A DNA stretch of 18,212 bases from Porogramme epimiltina (GCA_900155495.1 FTLJ01001299.1:1-18212); one strand, 5' to 3'; numbered from the stretch's first letter, positions 9,041-17,685 are shown. Program-made: numbers and translations. Notes: generated by a model from the sequence alone, not told the origin.

Positions 9041-9951
9041 ATGCGCCCGCGATCACGACGTCTGTGGTAAACCACGTCCCCCGCCTCGACGGCGCGCCAG
9101 GTGCACAACCTCAACAACCTCGCCGCGTACTATGCCTTCGCACACTCTGTACGCAACATTTCCCCTATGGGTCTTTTGCCCCACATGCGGCGTTCTCCTT
9201 ACTAACCTCCTCCTCCCCTACTCGTCTACAGGTGAGCTGGAACGAGAGCCCCGTCTCCTCTCGCTCGAAAACCTCATGGGCCGCACTCTCGACAACGCAC
9301 TCCTCAAACTCGCCCTCAAGCCCCAGTACGCGGACGCGATGGACAAGCCCCGCTTCTCACGATGCGCCCGCGCTCACGCGCACACAGGCATCTTCCAGCG
9401 GCTCATCGCTTCGGACGGCTCCCAGCGCGAAATGTCGGACCCCTCGCTCCAATACGACAATCCATCGGAGCTCTCCCTCCCCAAGGCCACGTCCCAGATC
9501 CGCTTCTCCAGGGACATGGAGCGGCTCGACGGGGGGCGGGCGATGGGGCAGGGCGGGCAGGAGGTACTTGCGATGGCGCACGACGTAGTAATCCGGGGGT
9601 ATGCGACGAAGACCACGAACGACCCCTGGCTGTGGGAGAACAAGCCGAAGCGTGAGTTTGATTTACAGGGGTTCAACGGTGCGTGCGTTTCTTGAGCTGT
9701 GTAGGAGGAGCAAGGGACCCTCATGCGAGGACGTAGCGGGTAACTCTGAGCGCGTGGTGGATCCATCGAACAGCGCGGAGACGATCACATCGACTCACAT
9801 CAGAACGAACACACGACTTGGGAGTTTTCCCTGCACGAAGCTATCCGGGAATGTCGTTCACGAGCCCTTCTCTTTCAGTTGGGAGCAATGCATGAAGCAG
9901 CTGTCATGCTGGACCGCAGCGAGCCTCGTGGACATCATGTGTCGTTTCAAG
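9041..9951 (+). pseudogene. Glycogen phosphorylase fragment 1 (N-terminal part, internally deleted)
   Basis: Glycogen phosphorylase removes glucose-1-phosphate from glycogen using pyridoxal phosphate. The first exon-like block (9041-9148) encodes APAITTSVVNHV, then after a frameshift TARQVHNLNNLAAYYAFAHS. Intron 9149-9231 has an ACTAAC branch motif. The next block gives LSLENLMGRTLDNALLKLAL and KPQYADAMDK, then jumps to GIFQRLIASDGSQ, omitting the family's conserved segment of about 45 residues between them (the GNGGLGRLAACYLDS region). It continues with RFSRDMERLDGG, GYATKTTNDPWLWENKPKRE and FDLQGFN to a donor at 9679. Weaker homology follows in other frames: SNSAETITS near 9768 and WTAASLVDIMCRFK to 9951. 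The catalytic C-terminal half is absent. A definite pseudogene fragment; family call is firm. Confidence 0.8.
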
Positions 9952-10099
9952 AGCACTTCTCCGAGTTCCCCCAGTTACCACACTCTCATCCGGTTCTCTC
10001 CCTCCCCGGTCTCCAAGACGCGGGCCGATTCCCCCCCGTAGAAGATGATCGAGCAAGTGTGTTCTCGTGTATGATGATGTGGAATGCAATCATGTTTAC
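9952..10099 (+). other. Probable tail of the glycogen-phosphorylase remnant
   Basis: A shifted frame reads HFSEFPQLPHSHPVLSLP (about 9951-10005). This loosely matches the family's region following RRFK (SEFP...NDTHPTL.LPEL). Beyond about 10010 no similarity is seen. I treat it as decayed continuation of the fragment upstream. Confidence 0.35.
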
Positions 10100-10415
10100 G
10101 ATGATGAGACAGCGCGGGCGGCGGGCAATCGAATCTTCAATCGCTTCCGGAGAATGGGGAACGGAAGAACGTCTAAGCACAACGTAAATAGATTGTTAGA
10201 TTGAATTGAAAGAGCAGCCAGCTTACCGAAATACATGATCTACAGAAATCTAACCTTTCTGGAGGTTTTGGTGAGCTTCTTCCGCAACACTGCCTCGATG
10301 GTGATCTGAGAGAGCCGTGTGTGGATGTCGACCGACCTGTCACGGAGTTCTGATGACCAACAAAGCGATAGTTCCAGGTCCAATGCAAGGAGGCCTTGTA
10401 AAGAGTTACCAGACA
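10100..10415 (-). pseudogene. F-box family copy 3, C-terminal remnant
   Basis: The minus strand from about 10415 to 10227 matches the end of exon 3 of copy 1: LLALDLELSLCW, SSELRDRSVDIHTRLSQ, VLRKKLTKTSRKV, then a premature TAG. The conserved last intron (10226-10173) and a following exon-like block (VPHSPEAIEDSIARR, 10172 to about 10110) are kept. That block aligns with the equivalent exon of copy 4 (VPPPPQGAVEDSTLRAV), supporting a real fourth exon in the family. Everything upstream of about 10415 is missing. Non-functional. Confidence 0.65.
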
Positions 10416-10666
10416 CACTCCGTTTATGGTCGTTGATGCCAGCGGTGTGGCACTGCTGAGTATCCTCGCCCCCCGGACTGATAAATGATTGGAGAACAAC
10501 GCTGTAGGTAATGCATACAACGGGTACCTTGATGGTGTACCTCAGGCTCCCCCATGCTTGATAGACCACTGATATTCCGCTAGCGAGCCATTCTCCCGCT
10601 GCCCTACTACAATGAGTCAACCGCGTCAACCACACCCTCTCTGCACAATAGAAGCAGCGCACGCAC
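10416..10666. other. No gene recognised
   Basis: Between the end of F-box copy 3 homology and the donor site of the second phosphorylase fragment I see no family motif on either strand. The part from 10666 down to about 10625 on the minus strand begins with gtgcgtgcg, as does the intron after the same codon in phosphorylase fragment 1, so it is probably intron remnant. Confidence 0.4.
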
Positions 10667-10965
10667 CCTTGAATCTCCGTAGATCGAACCCGTGGCGTAG
10701 CTTGTTTTCATACAGCTGGACGTTGCTCGTGTTCTTCGTCACACACCCAGGTATCATCACATCCTACGCCATTATTAGCGCCTCTTGCACGTCCTGCCAC
10801 AGCGCTCGCCAACCCTCGAGCTGCTCCGAGTGGCTGCAGAAGGGAACATGGTTCGTGACGTCGGAGAGGGGGAGCTTCCACAGGTTATCGTGCTCGGTCC
10901 ACGGATCCAGAACGTCAAGCTCGGAGCCATCCGGGACGATAAGTTGCTGGTAGATGCCTCCGCGT
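10667..10965 (-). pseudogene. Glycogen phosphorylase fragment 2 (inverted relative to fragment 1)
   Basis: The minus strand encodes GGIYQQLIVPDGSELDVLDP, HDNLWKLPLSDVTNHVPF, CSHSEQLEGWRALWQDVQEA, then an in-frame TAG (10766-10764), followed in the same frame by DVMIPGCVTKNTSNVQLYE and FDLRRFK up to a splice-donor-like gtgcgtgc at 10666. It covers the same exon as the 3' part of fragment 1 (GIFQRLI to FDLQGFN) and begins at the same residue. It lacks all upstream and downstream exons. The stop and several changed conserved residues show it is non-functional. Confidence 0.75.
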
Positions 10966-10988
10966 GGGTCAGCGTCCACGTGTTACGA

Positions 10989-11882
10989 TCATGCTTGTGA
11001 TGGTGAGACGGCGCGGAGAGTTGAATCTTCCACCGCTCCCTGAGGAGGGGGAGGAACGCTATGCACAGCATAAGTAGACTGAGGTCAAATCGATGGAATA
11101 ACGAGCTTACCAAAATTCACACTGTATAGAGGCTGTAACGCTAGCTTTCCCGAAGATTTTGGAGAGCTTCTTCTGCAGCGCTTCCTCGACGACCGACCGA
11201 GGGAGCTGGGTAAAAATGCGGTCCCTTTCGTTATACACTTTCGGTGGCCACACCAGGGATAATTTCAGGTTCAACGTAAGGAGGCCCTCCAAGGAACCGT
11301 TAAGGACCGGTCCGAGGGCTCCTGCGTCCCTGAGGACAAACCCGCATTCATTCGCGAAGTCGACGATGTCCTTCGATGGCGGGATGTCCCAAGTAGGATA
11401 GAAAGATAGGTCCTTGAGGTTCGAGTGTTGTGATGTGATTGAAAGGAAGGTCGATATGAGCTCCCAGGGGTCAGACATTCCGCTCACGGGAAACCGGAGG
11501 CGGAGAGATTGAAGGCGGGTGAAGTGGCGGAGGGACCCAACGAACTCTACGTCCAACTTAAAATCAGTCCGATCAGCTCCAGATTGCATACTAGTACGAC
11601 GTACTGTCACGTGGGAACTCCCGTTTGTCTTCCCAGAAGTCTACGACAAGTCTAGTGATGGAGGGGCCTGCAAACTCCCAGAGTTTAGAACCATTTATAA
11701 GAGTCGTATGCTCTATTCTGAGGTCCACAAGGGAGGCTCCTAGGGAGGTAGTTGAGAGCCATTCGAGCATTTCTTCCTCCAAGGGAAAATCCCGGCCACA
11801 AAGTCTGAACCAATGGACTCTTCTCAGAAACTCGGACTTTCGCGTATCCCGAAGTGGTCGAATGCCGCGTGAAACTGGCCAC
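10989..11882 (-). pseudogene. F-box family copy 4, 5' end removed at the LINE junction
   Basis: Reading is open across all remaining exons: exon 2 remainder 11882-11605, intron 11604-11547 (58 nt, same length as in copy 1), exon 3 11546-11111, last intron 11110-11059 and exon 4 11058-10989. Matching segments include EEEMLEWLSTTSLGASLVDL, KLWEFAGPSITRLVVDFW, FVGSLRHFTRLQSLRL, DPWELISTFLSITS and VVEEALQKKLSKIFGKASVT. No stop or frameshift is seen within the kept part, so loss is recent or the C-terminal part was under selection until lately. Homology to copy 1 ends sharply at GGCCAC (11877-11882), where LINE sequence begins, so the F-box and about half of the protein are missing here. The missing half is not found beyond the LINE within this window. 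Confidence 0.75.
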
Positions 11883-12029
11883 AAGGACGCTCCTTGATCT
11901 CTTACCTCCACTAGCTCCTTTTTTCCCACGCTCCGGGCCCACCGAGAAGACCCTTGCAGGCGACAAACTGGCCGCCCAGGAGGAACTCGGGATTAAAGCT
12001 GCGTCCCTACTGCCCGAATACGTACTTAC
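11883..12029 (+). promoter_or_regulatory. 5' untranslated region of the LINE, probable internal promoter
   Basis: This is the segment between the homology break and the ORF1 start. LINEs of this class usually carry an internal promoter here. I see a pyrimidine-rich stretch (about 11900-11930, cttacctccactagctcctttttt) but no specific core element. Confidence 0.4.
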
Positions 12030-13748
12030 ATGTCCCAGAGACTGCGATCTGCGACCACGGCACCGAAGAACGCGCCGGCTGCCACCCGTCGTGCTTCTAG
12101 CGCCCGTGCCAGCGCGACGCCCGAAGGGGCCCAGACGATGACGGCAGCAAGAAGTACAAAGGATCCCACGCCGGAAGAGCTCTTCGGGGAGACCAAGGGG
12201 GTAATCCCGGATCTGGATACCGCCCTGGCCTTCCTGCAAAACCACCGGTATCAGCTTATCCCCATCGGCGAGGGCGCAATCACCAAGGACGCCCTCGTCA
12301 CCGGTTTGCTTCACTTTGCCCGCTACAGCCCCTCCACTGAACTCGCCCGTAAGGGCCTTGTCTCCTTTGCATATTTAGCACAGGAACTGTACAATGAACA
12401 ACTCGCCGACGCGCTCACCAGGCGGGTGATCGACCGCGTTGAAGAACAATTTGTTATGCGCCTCGACGACTACATCGAGGGAAAAGCCAAACAAGAGGCT
12501 GCGATGGACTACTCAACCCTCCGCGAGGACCTGGAGCGCACTCGCCGCGAGTTAGATAAGGTTACCGAGAAGCTCGGGGAGGCGTGCGCGCGGCTCGGGG
12601 AGGCGGAGGCGGCGCTCGCGGCCGCTCGCGCAGGGGCACAAGCGGCGGGGCAAGGGGCCCTGCCGGCAGGTACGTCACCCCCCACCGCCTCTGCGCTGAC
12701 CCTGGATACCGCCCCCGCACGCACGCGGCGGGCGGTCGACCTCGCAGACCTACTGCAGCGACAGCTGCTGATCCGCGGGGTCGCGCTCAAGGGTGCTGAT
12801 GGCAGCACGCTCGACGACCGCCAGGCCCTCGAAAAGGCCAGACAAGCCCTCAACATGCTCCCTGCCAATGGGCTCTCGCCGCCCAAGGACACCGTCTTTG
12901 AATCAGCAAAGATCCAGCGGCACGGCGACGTAGTGTTCACGCTCTCAAACGCCATCGCCGCACGATGGCTCCTCCAACCCAACGTTGCGCGCGCCTTCGC
13001 GGCGAAAATGGGTATGGAAGCGAAGTTGATTGACCGTACCTACAGGTTGATTGCAGAACGGGTACCCACCGAATTCGATCCCTACGACCCGGCGACCCTC
13101 CGCGCGGTCGAGGAAGCACACGGACTCAACACCAATGCGATCGTGCGCGCTGATTGGATCAAGCCCATCGAGCGCCGGCGACCCGGACAGCGTTTCGCAT
13201 TCCTCCAGCTCACCATCACCAACGTCAACCAGGCCAACAAAGCCATCAAGGGCCTCACGCTGGCGGGGCGCCGGGTCCTCGTGCGCAAGGACATCGACGA
13301 GCCGAGGCGCTGCGCACGCTGCCAGGCCTATGACCATCTCGCCAAAGACTGCAAGAGTCACACCGACATCTGTGCGAACTGTGCAGACACCCACCCGACC
13401 GCACACTGCACAGTGGCAGCCGCCCCGGAACGACGACGATGCGCCAACTGCGCGGGCGAAGACCATCCAGCATGGGACCGCGCCTGCCCCTCGTTCCTCG
13501 CGCGCACGCGTGAGCTAGCTACGCGCCGCGCGGACAGCGGTTTCCGCTTCTATGTCACTAACAACCCAGAGACATGGCTCACCGAGGAAGACGAGCTCGC
13601 GCGCGCCCCACCCCTGCCGTCCGTATGGTCGCAGATACAACATCACTTCAACACGACTGCACCTGCGACTGCGCCCCCAAGACAGACACAGATAAACACG
13701 TATTTCCGCGGAAACGCCCAACCCCCTCCCCCATCTAACAATGCCTGA
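12030..13748 (+). CDS. LINE ORF1 protein (Gag-like, zinc knuckles)
   Basis: 572 residues. This protein class binds element RNA and packages it with the ORF2 product for reverse transcription. The N terminus (about 1-45) is basic and Ser/Ala/Thr-rich. A predicted coiled coil lies at about 159-206 (DYSTLREDLERTRRELDKV, heptad-like, then Ala-rich). A middle domain (about 230-420) precedes three zinc knuckles at 428-486: CARCQAYDHLAKDC (CX2CX4HX4C), CANCADTHPTAHC (CX2CX3HX4C) and CANCAGEDHPAWDRAC (CX2CX4HX6C). This triple arrangement is characteristic of Jockey/I/Tad1-type LINE Gag proteins. The tail is Pro/Thr-rich. The start ATG at 12030 is the first in the open frame; a second Met lies at about residue 37. 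The stop TGA overlaps the ORF2 start. Confidence 0.85.
   Translation: MSQRLRSATTAPKNAPAATRRASSARASATPEGAQTMTAARSTKDPTPEELFGETKGVIPDLDTALAFLQNHRYQLIPIGEGAITKDALVTGLLHFARYSPSTELARKGLVSFAYLAQELYNEQLADALTRRVIDRVEEQFVMRLDDYIEGKAKQEAAMDYSTLREDLERTRRELDKVTEKLGEACARLGEAEAALAAARAGAQAAGQGALPAGTSPPTASALTLDTAPARTRRAVDLADLLQRQLLIRGVALKGADGSTLDDRQALEKARQALNMLPANGLSPPKDTVFESAKIQRHGDVVFTLSNAIAARWLLQPNVARAFAAKMGMEAKLIDRTYRLIAERVPTEFDPYDPATLRAVEEAHGLNTNAIVRADWIKPIERRRPGQRFAFLQLTITNVNQANKAIKGLTLAGRRVLVRKDIDEPRRCARCQAYDHLAKDCKSHTDICANCADTHPTAHCTVAAAPERRRCANCAGEDHPAWDRACPSFLARTRELATRRADSGFRFYVTNNPETWLTEEDELARAPPLPSVWSQIQHHFNTTAPATAPPRQTQINTYFRGNAQPPPPSNNA
13741..13748 (+). promoter_or_regulatory. ORF1-ORF2 overlap ATGCCTGA (coupled translation site)
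   Basis: The ORF2 ATG lies 5 nt before the ORF1 TGA, so the two frames share eight bases. Such overlaps in LINEs are usually explained by termination-reinitiation, in which ribosomes finishing ORF1 restart at the nearby ATG. No other ORF2 start is needed: the first catalytic residue is only 14 codons downstream. Confidence 0.7.
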
Positions 13749-16700
13749 AAACATGCTAACACAACTTCGTATTTGGCAGCAGAATCTCAACAGATCCATC
13801 CTCGCGCAGCAGGAACTGCTACATCGTGCTGCACCCACTGACTTTGACATCTTAGCTCTACAGGAACCCTACCTCGACAGCCTGGACAACACGCGCGCAA
13901 ACCCCCACTGGATAGTCCACTACCCTACACTTCGCGACCGCGGCACAGCAAAGCGGACGCGCGCGACCCTACTCGTCAACACGAACCTCTCCACAGGTGC
14001 CTGGGCCCCGCTCGTGATCCCCCACCCCGACGTTGCAGCCATCACGATCAAGTCGGGCGACACGCGCATCCACCTGGTCAACCTCTACGTCGACGGGGAC
14101 AGCGACACGGCCATCCGCGCCGCCGCGCGTGCAACCCGCGCAGCGACGGCAGCCCTCGGGGGCCCACACCATATCATCTGGCTGGGGGACTTCAACAGAC
14201 ACCATCCGGCATGGGACGCCCCCGCCAACTTCCACCTATTCACGCGGCGCAACGTACAGCGCGCGGACCTACTAATTGCACACATTGCAGATCTGGGCCT
14301 CGAAATGGCCCTCCCGCCAACGATTCCCACCCTGGAGGCCACACGCACCAAGAACCTCACCCGCCCAGACAACGTCTTCTGCTCGGAGGAGCTTCATGAG
14401 CTCCTCCGATCATGCTCGGTCCGCCAGGAGCTCCGTCCCGTCAATACTGACCACTTTCCTATAATCACAGTATTCGACATCCCAATACTGGCGGCGGCCC
14501 CCCGCGTCGCACGTGACTTCCGTAAAGTCGACTGGGACGAATTCCGCAAGGCCCTTACTGAACGCCTCGCTGCGCGAGGCCCCTTGGAGGGTAACATCAC
14601 AACACGCGAGGATTTCGACACCACACTCGCCGCCCTTATGCAAGATCTACGGTGCACCGTAGAAGACAAAGTCCCGCTCGCGCCCGCCACCCCCTTTGCC
14701 AAGCGCTGGTGGTCGACCCAGCTCAGCAAGATGCGTAAGGAGAAGGAGCGACTAGGTCGCGCAGCTTTCCAGCACCGCAGCGACAGGAACCACCCGGCCC
14801 ACGCTGAGTACAGACGCTACCGCAACCGCTATGCTGACCAAATTCGTGCAGCCAAGAATGACCACTGGAAGGCGTGGATCGATTCTGTCGACGCGAAGAC
14901 CATCTGGGACGCCAACCGCTTCATCAAGAAGGGCGCGACAGATGGCGGCAGCGCGCGCATTCCGACGATCAATGACACGGATGAGCGCGGACGCCCGGTT
15001 CAACTCACAACCAACGAAGAGAAGGGTAACAAATTCCACTCGATATTCTTTCTACCTCCTAGCACAGTACCTGCGCCGGCAGGGCCCTACCCCCCCGCGC
15101 GTTTCTCCTTCCGCCCCATCACTGACGACCAGGTGCGGAGCGCGATCGCCTCGCTCCGCACCTTCAAGGCACCAGGACCCGACGCCATCCCAAACGAGGT
15201 CTACAAGAACTGCACTGACGAACTCACACCGCACCTGGGACGCCTCTTCCGTGCTACGTTCCAGCTCCACTACTACCCAGAGGAATGGAAGACCTCCGAC
15301 ACAGTCGTACTCAAAAAGCCAGGCAAGACCGACTACACAGTGGCGAAAGCATGGCGTCCGATTGCGCTCTTGGGTTGCATGTCGAAGATCCTATCACGGT
15401 GTGTTGCCGACGTCCTAGTTTATGAGGCTGAACGCCTCTCCCTCCTAGCAAACTACCAGTTCGGCGGGCGCGCTGGACGTACGACCACTGACTCGATCCA
15501 CCTGGTCACCAAAACCATCAAGGACGCGTGGCGGCGCGGAGACCGCGCGTCGGTCGTCTTCCTGGACATCAAGTCCGCATTCCCAGCAGCATCCCCCGAC
15601 CGACTCATTCACAACCTCCGCATGCGCGGAGTCCCGGAGGAATACACGGAGTGGCTGCGCATCAAGCTCGACGGAAGGAAGACACGATTGAAGTTTGACG
15701 ACTTTGTCTCAGAGCTATTCAACATCGAGAACGGCATCGACCAGGGCTGCCCACTCTCGGTAATACTGTATGCATTTTACAACTCTGACCTCATCGACAG
15801 TGCGGCCCCCAAACAGGGACAGACAGCAGTTGGATCCATGGACGATGTCGCCCTCGTCACGACCGGCAAGACCTACGCCACCTGTCATGCAAAAATCCGC
15901 GACTTCATGGATAAGGATGGCGGCGCGATCGACTGGTCGCGTGCCCACAATTCCGACTTCTCCCTCGACAAGTTCGGACTCATCAACTGCCGGGCGCGCG
16001 GAGACGATCTCGGACCAGCACTCACCCTCTCTGACGGCACAAGCATCCCCCCCGCGACACACCACCGCTTCCTCGGGGTACTCCTCGACCGCAACCTCAA
16101 CTTCAAGCAACACGTCGCCCTCGCAACGGCGAAAGGTACTAAGTGGGTCGCGCTTCTGCGACGGCTCGCGAACGCACGGAACGGTCTCAGCCTCGCTGTC
16201 GTCCGCCGCCTCTACCTCTCGGTGGCACTCCCCAGCATGATGTATGCCGCCGACACTTTCCTTACTCCCATCCGCCGCATCCCGGGCAAAGTGCGACTAC
16301 ACGGCTCGGTCGGGCACGCAAAGAAGCTGGGCATGGTGCAGCGCCAAGCTCTACTGATCATGACGGGCGCGCTGCGCTCGACTGCCACTGACGTTCTCGA
16401 GGCCCACGCAGATCTCCTCCCCATCGACCTCCTTATCAGCAAGATTTGCCAGCGCGCGGCCGTCCGGCTGTGCACACTCCCCGATGCGCACCCGCTCGCC
16501 CCACACGTCCGCAGGGCGGGCAAGCGATACGTCAAAGCCCACAAGTCTGCACTCCATGAACTCATGCACGCCTTCCGGGGCACCCTCGCGCGCGGCCACA
16601 TAGAAACCATCCGCCCGGCCCGCCTACACCCACAATGGAAACCGCGCCACAGGATCCACGTCATCGAGGGGAAGGACCGCGCAGCGAAGGACGACGCGCG

Positions 16701-17685
16701 GTGGGCCCGTAGGGGGGCTTTTCGGGTTTACACAGATGGCTCGGACGTCGATGGCGGCGTCGGGGCCGCAGCTCTCCTGTATGCGCCAGGCAGGCGACGC
16801 CCCCGCATACTCCGGTACCACCTGGGGCCCTCGACACGCCACACTGTTTACGAGGCAGAGATTGTCGCCACTATTCTCGCTATCGAGCTCCTCCGCACGG
16901 AGCGCCAGGTCATACGACGTGCTTCAATCGCCCTCGACAACACTGCGGCCATCCGCGCTACCACGCTACGTACCTCAGCACCCGGGCGCTACCTTACTGA
17001 CACCTTCCACACGCATGTCAAGAAGCTCAAGGACGCGCGTCCAGACCTGCGGCTCACACTCCGATGGGTGCCTGGGCACGAGGGTGTGCCAGGCAACGAG
17101 GCAGCTGACAAGGAAGCAAAGGAGGCAGCAAAAGGGCGATCATCCCCCATGAATCAGCTCCCAAAAGCACTACGGAAACGGCTCCCGCACAGCGCATCGC
17201 GCGCGCGGCAGAACCACGCGCAAGAGCTCAAGGCCATCGCAGCGCGGCGGTGGACGGAGGCGCCCAGAGGCCGCAGAATGAAGCATATCGATGACAGGCT
17301 CCCCTCGGGGAATTTTGCTAAGCTTATCAAACCCCTCGCGCGCCGCCATGCTAACCTTCTCACTCAGCTCCGTACGGGTCACGTCCCACTCTATGCGTAC
17401 CTCCATCGCATTGGCAAGTCCCTCACGAGTACATGCCCCACATGCGCAGAAGCCCCGGAGACCCCGACCCACTACCTCCTCCACTGCCCGTCGTACGGCA
17501 TACACCGCGCAATCCACTTCCGCACACTAGGGCGCGAAGGCCGGAAGCTATCGATCCTCCTCAACTCAAAGGCAGCTCTCCGCCCGCTGTTCGCGTATGT
17601 CAACGCCACGGAGCGCTTCCGGCGCATTTTCGGCCTGCTCCCGCAAATCGAAGACGACGACGACGACGACGACGATGACGACTGA
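13741..17685 (+). CDS. LINE ORF2 polyprotein: AP endonuclease, reverse transcriptase, RNase H, CCHC
   Basis: 1314 residues that nick target DNA and reverse-transcribe element RNA at the nick. Endonuclease (about 1-245): Asn15 in QQNLN, Glu42 in LQEP, Asp150/Asn152 in GDFN followed by HHPAWD, and Asp237-His238 in NTDHFP, all catalytic positions kept. Reverse transcriptase (about 470-760): FKAPGPDAIPNEVYK, AWRPIALL, YQFGGRAGRTTTDSIH, Asp609 in FLDIKSAF, DQGCPLSVILY, and Asp701-Asp702 in GSMDDVAL, where the usual aromatic residue two before the Asp pair is Ser. RNase H (about 994-1125): YTDGS (Tyr at 997), YEAE, ALDNTAA and GNEAADKEA, with all four acidic residues present. C terminus: a CCHC at Cys1232, Cys1235, His1244, Cys1249. 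The protein ends in ten Asp from a GAC repeat. No lesion was found, so the copy may be young. Confidence 0.9.
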   Translation: MPENMLTQLRIWQQNLNRSILAQQELLHRAAPTDFDILALQEPYLDSLDNTRANPHWIVHYPTLRDRGTAKRTRATLLVNTNLSTGAWAPLVIPHPDVAAITIKSGDTRIHLVNLYVDGDSDTAIRAAARATRAATAALGGPHHIIWLGDFNRHHPAWDAPANFHLFTRRNVQRADLLIAHIADLGLEMALPPTIPTLEATRTKNLTRPDNVFCSEELHELLRSCSVRQELRPVNTDHFPIITVFDIPILAAAPRVARDFRKVDWDEFRKALTERLAARGPLEGNITTREDFDTTLAALMQDLRCTVEDKVPLAPATPFAKRWWSTQLSKMRKEKERLGRAAFQHRSDRNHPAHAEYRRYRNRYADQIRAAKNDHWKAWIDSVDAKTIWDANRFIKKGATDGGSARIPTINDTDERGRPVQLTTNEEKGNKFHSIFFLPPSTVPAPAGPYPPARFSFRPITDDQVRSAIASLRTFKAPGPDAIPNEVYKNCTDELTPHLGRLFRATFQLHYYPEEWKTSDTVVLKKPGKTDYTVAKAWRPIALLGCMSKILSRCVADVLVYEAERLSLLANYQFGGRAGRTTTDSIHLVTKTIKDAWRRGDRASVVFLDIKSAFPAASPDRLIHNLRMRGVPEEYTEWLRIKLDGRKTRLKFDDFVSELFNIENGIDQGCPLSVILYAFYNSDLIDSAAPKQGQTAVGSMDDVALVTTGKTYATCHAKIRDFMDKDGGAIDWSRAHNSDFSLDKFGLINCRARGDDLGPALTLSDGTSIPPATHHRFLGVLLDRNLNFKQHVALATAKGTKWVALLRRLANARNGLSLAVVRRLYLSVALPSMMYAADTFLTPIRRIPGKVRLHGSVGHAKKLGMVQRQALLIMTGALRSTATDVLEAHADLLPIDLLISKICQRAAVRLCTLPDAHPLAPHVRRAGKRYVKAHKSALHELMHAFRGTLARGHIETIRPARLHPQWKPRHRIHVIEGKDRAAKDDARWARRGAFRVYTDGSDVDGGVGAAALLYAPGRRRPRILRYHLGPSTRHTVYEAEIVATILAIELLRTERQVIRRASIALDNTAAIRATTLRTSAPGRYLTDTFHTHVKKLKDARPDLRLTLRWVPGHEGVPGNEAADKEAKEAAKGRSSPMNQLPKALRKRLPHSASRARQNHAQELKAIAARRWTEAPRGRRMKHIDDRLPSGNFAKLIKPLARRHANLLTQLRTGHVPLYAYLHRIGKSLTSTCPTCAEAPETPTHYLLHCPSYGIHRAIHFRTLGREGRKLSILLNSKAALRPLFAYVNATERFRRIFGLLPQIEDDDDDDDDDD
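17653..17682 (+). repeat. (GAC)n microsatellite encoding the poly-Asp tail of ORF2
   Basis: Ten Asp codons in a row (nine GAC, one GAT at position eight) end the ORF2 frame directly before TGA. Length changes in multiples of three would alter only the tail. Confidence 0.9.

Noticed and set aside
12509..13473. Minus-strand open frames of up to 173 codons inside LINE ORF1.
   Set aside because: They are opposite-strand shadows of a well-supported coding region, with no family features.
14831..15418. 195-codon plus-strand frame inside ORF2.
   Set aside because: A shifted-frame shadow of the reverse transcriptase region; Ser/Thr/Arg-rich and without motifs.
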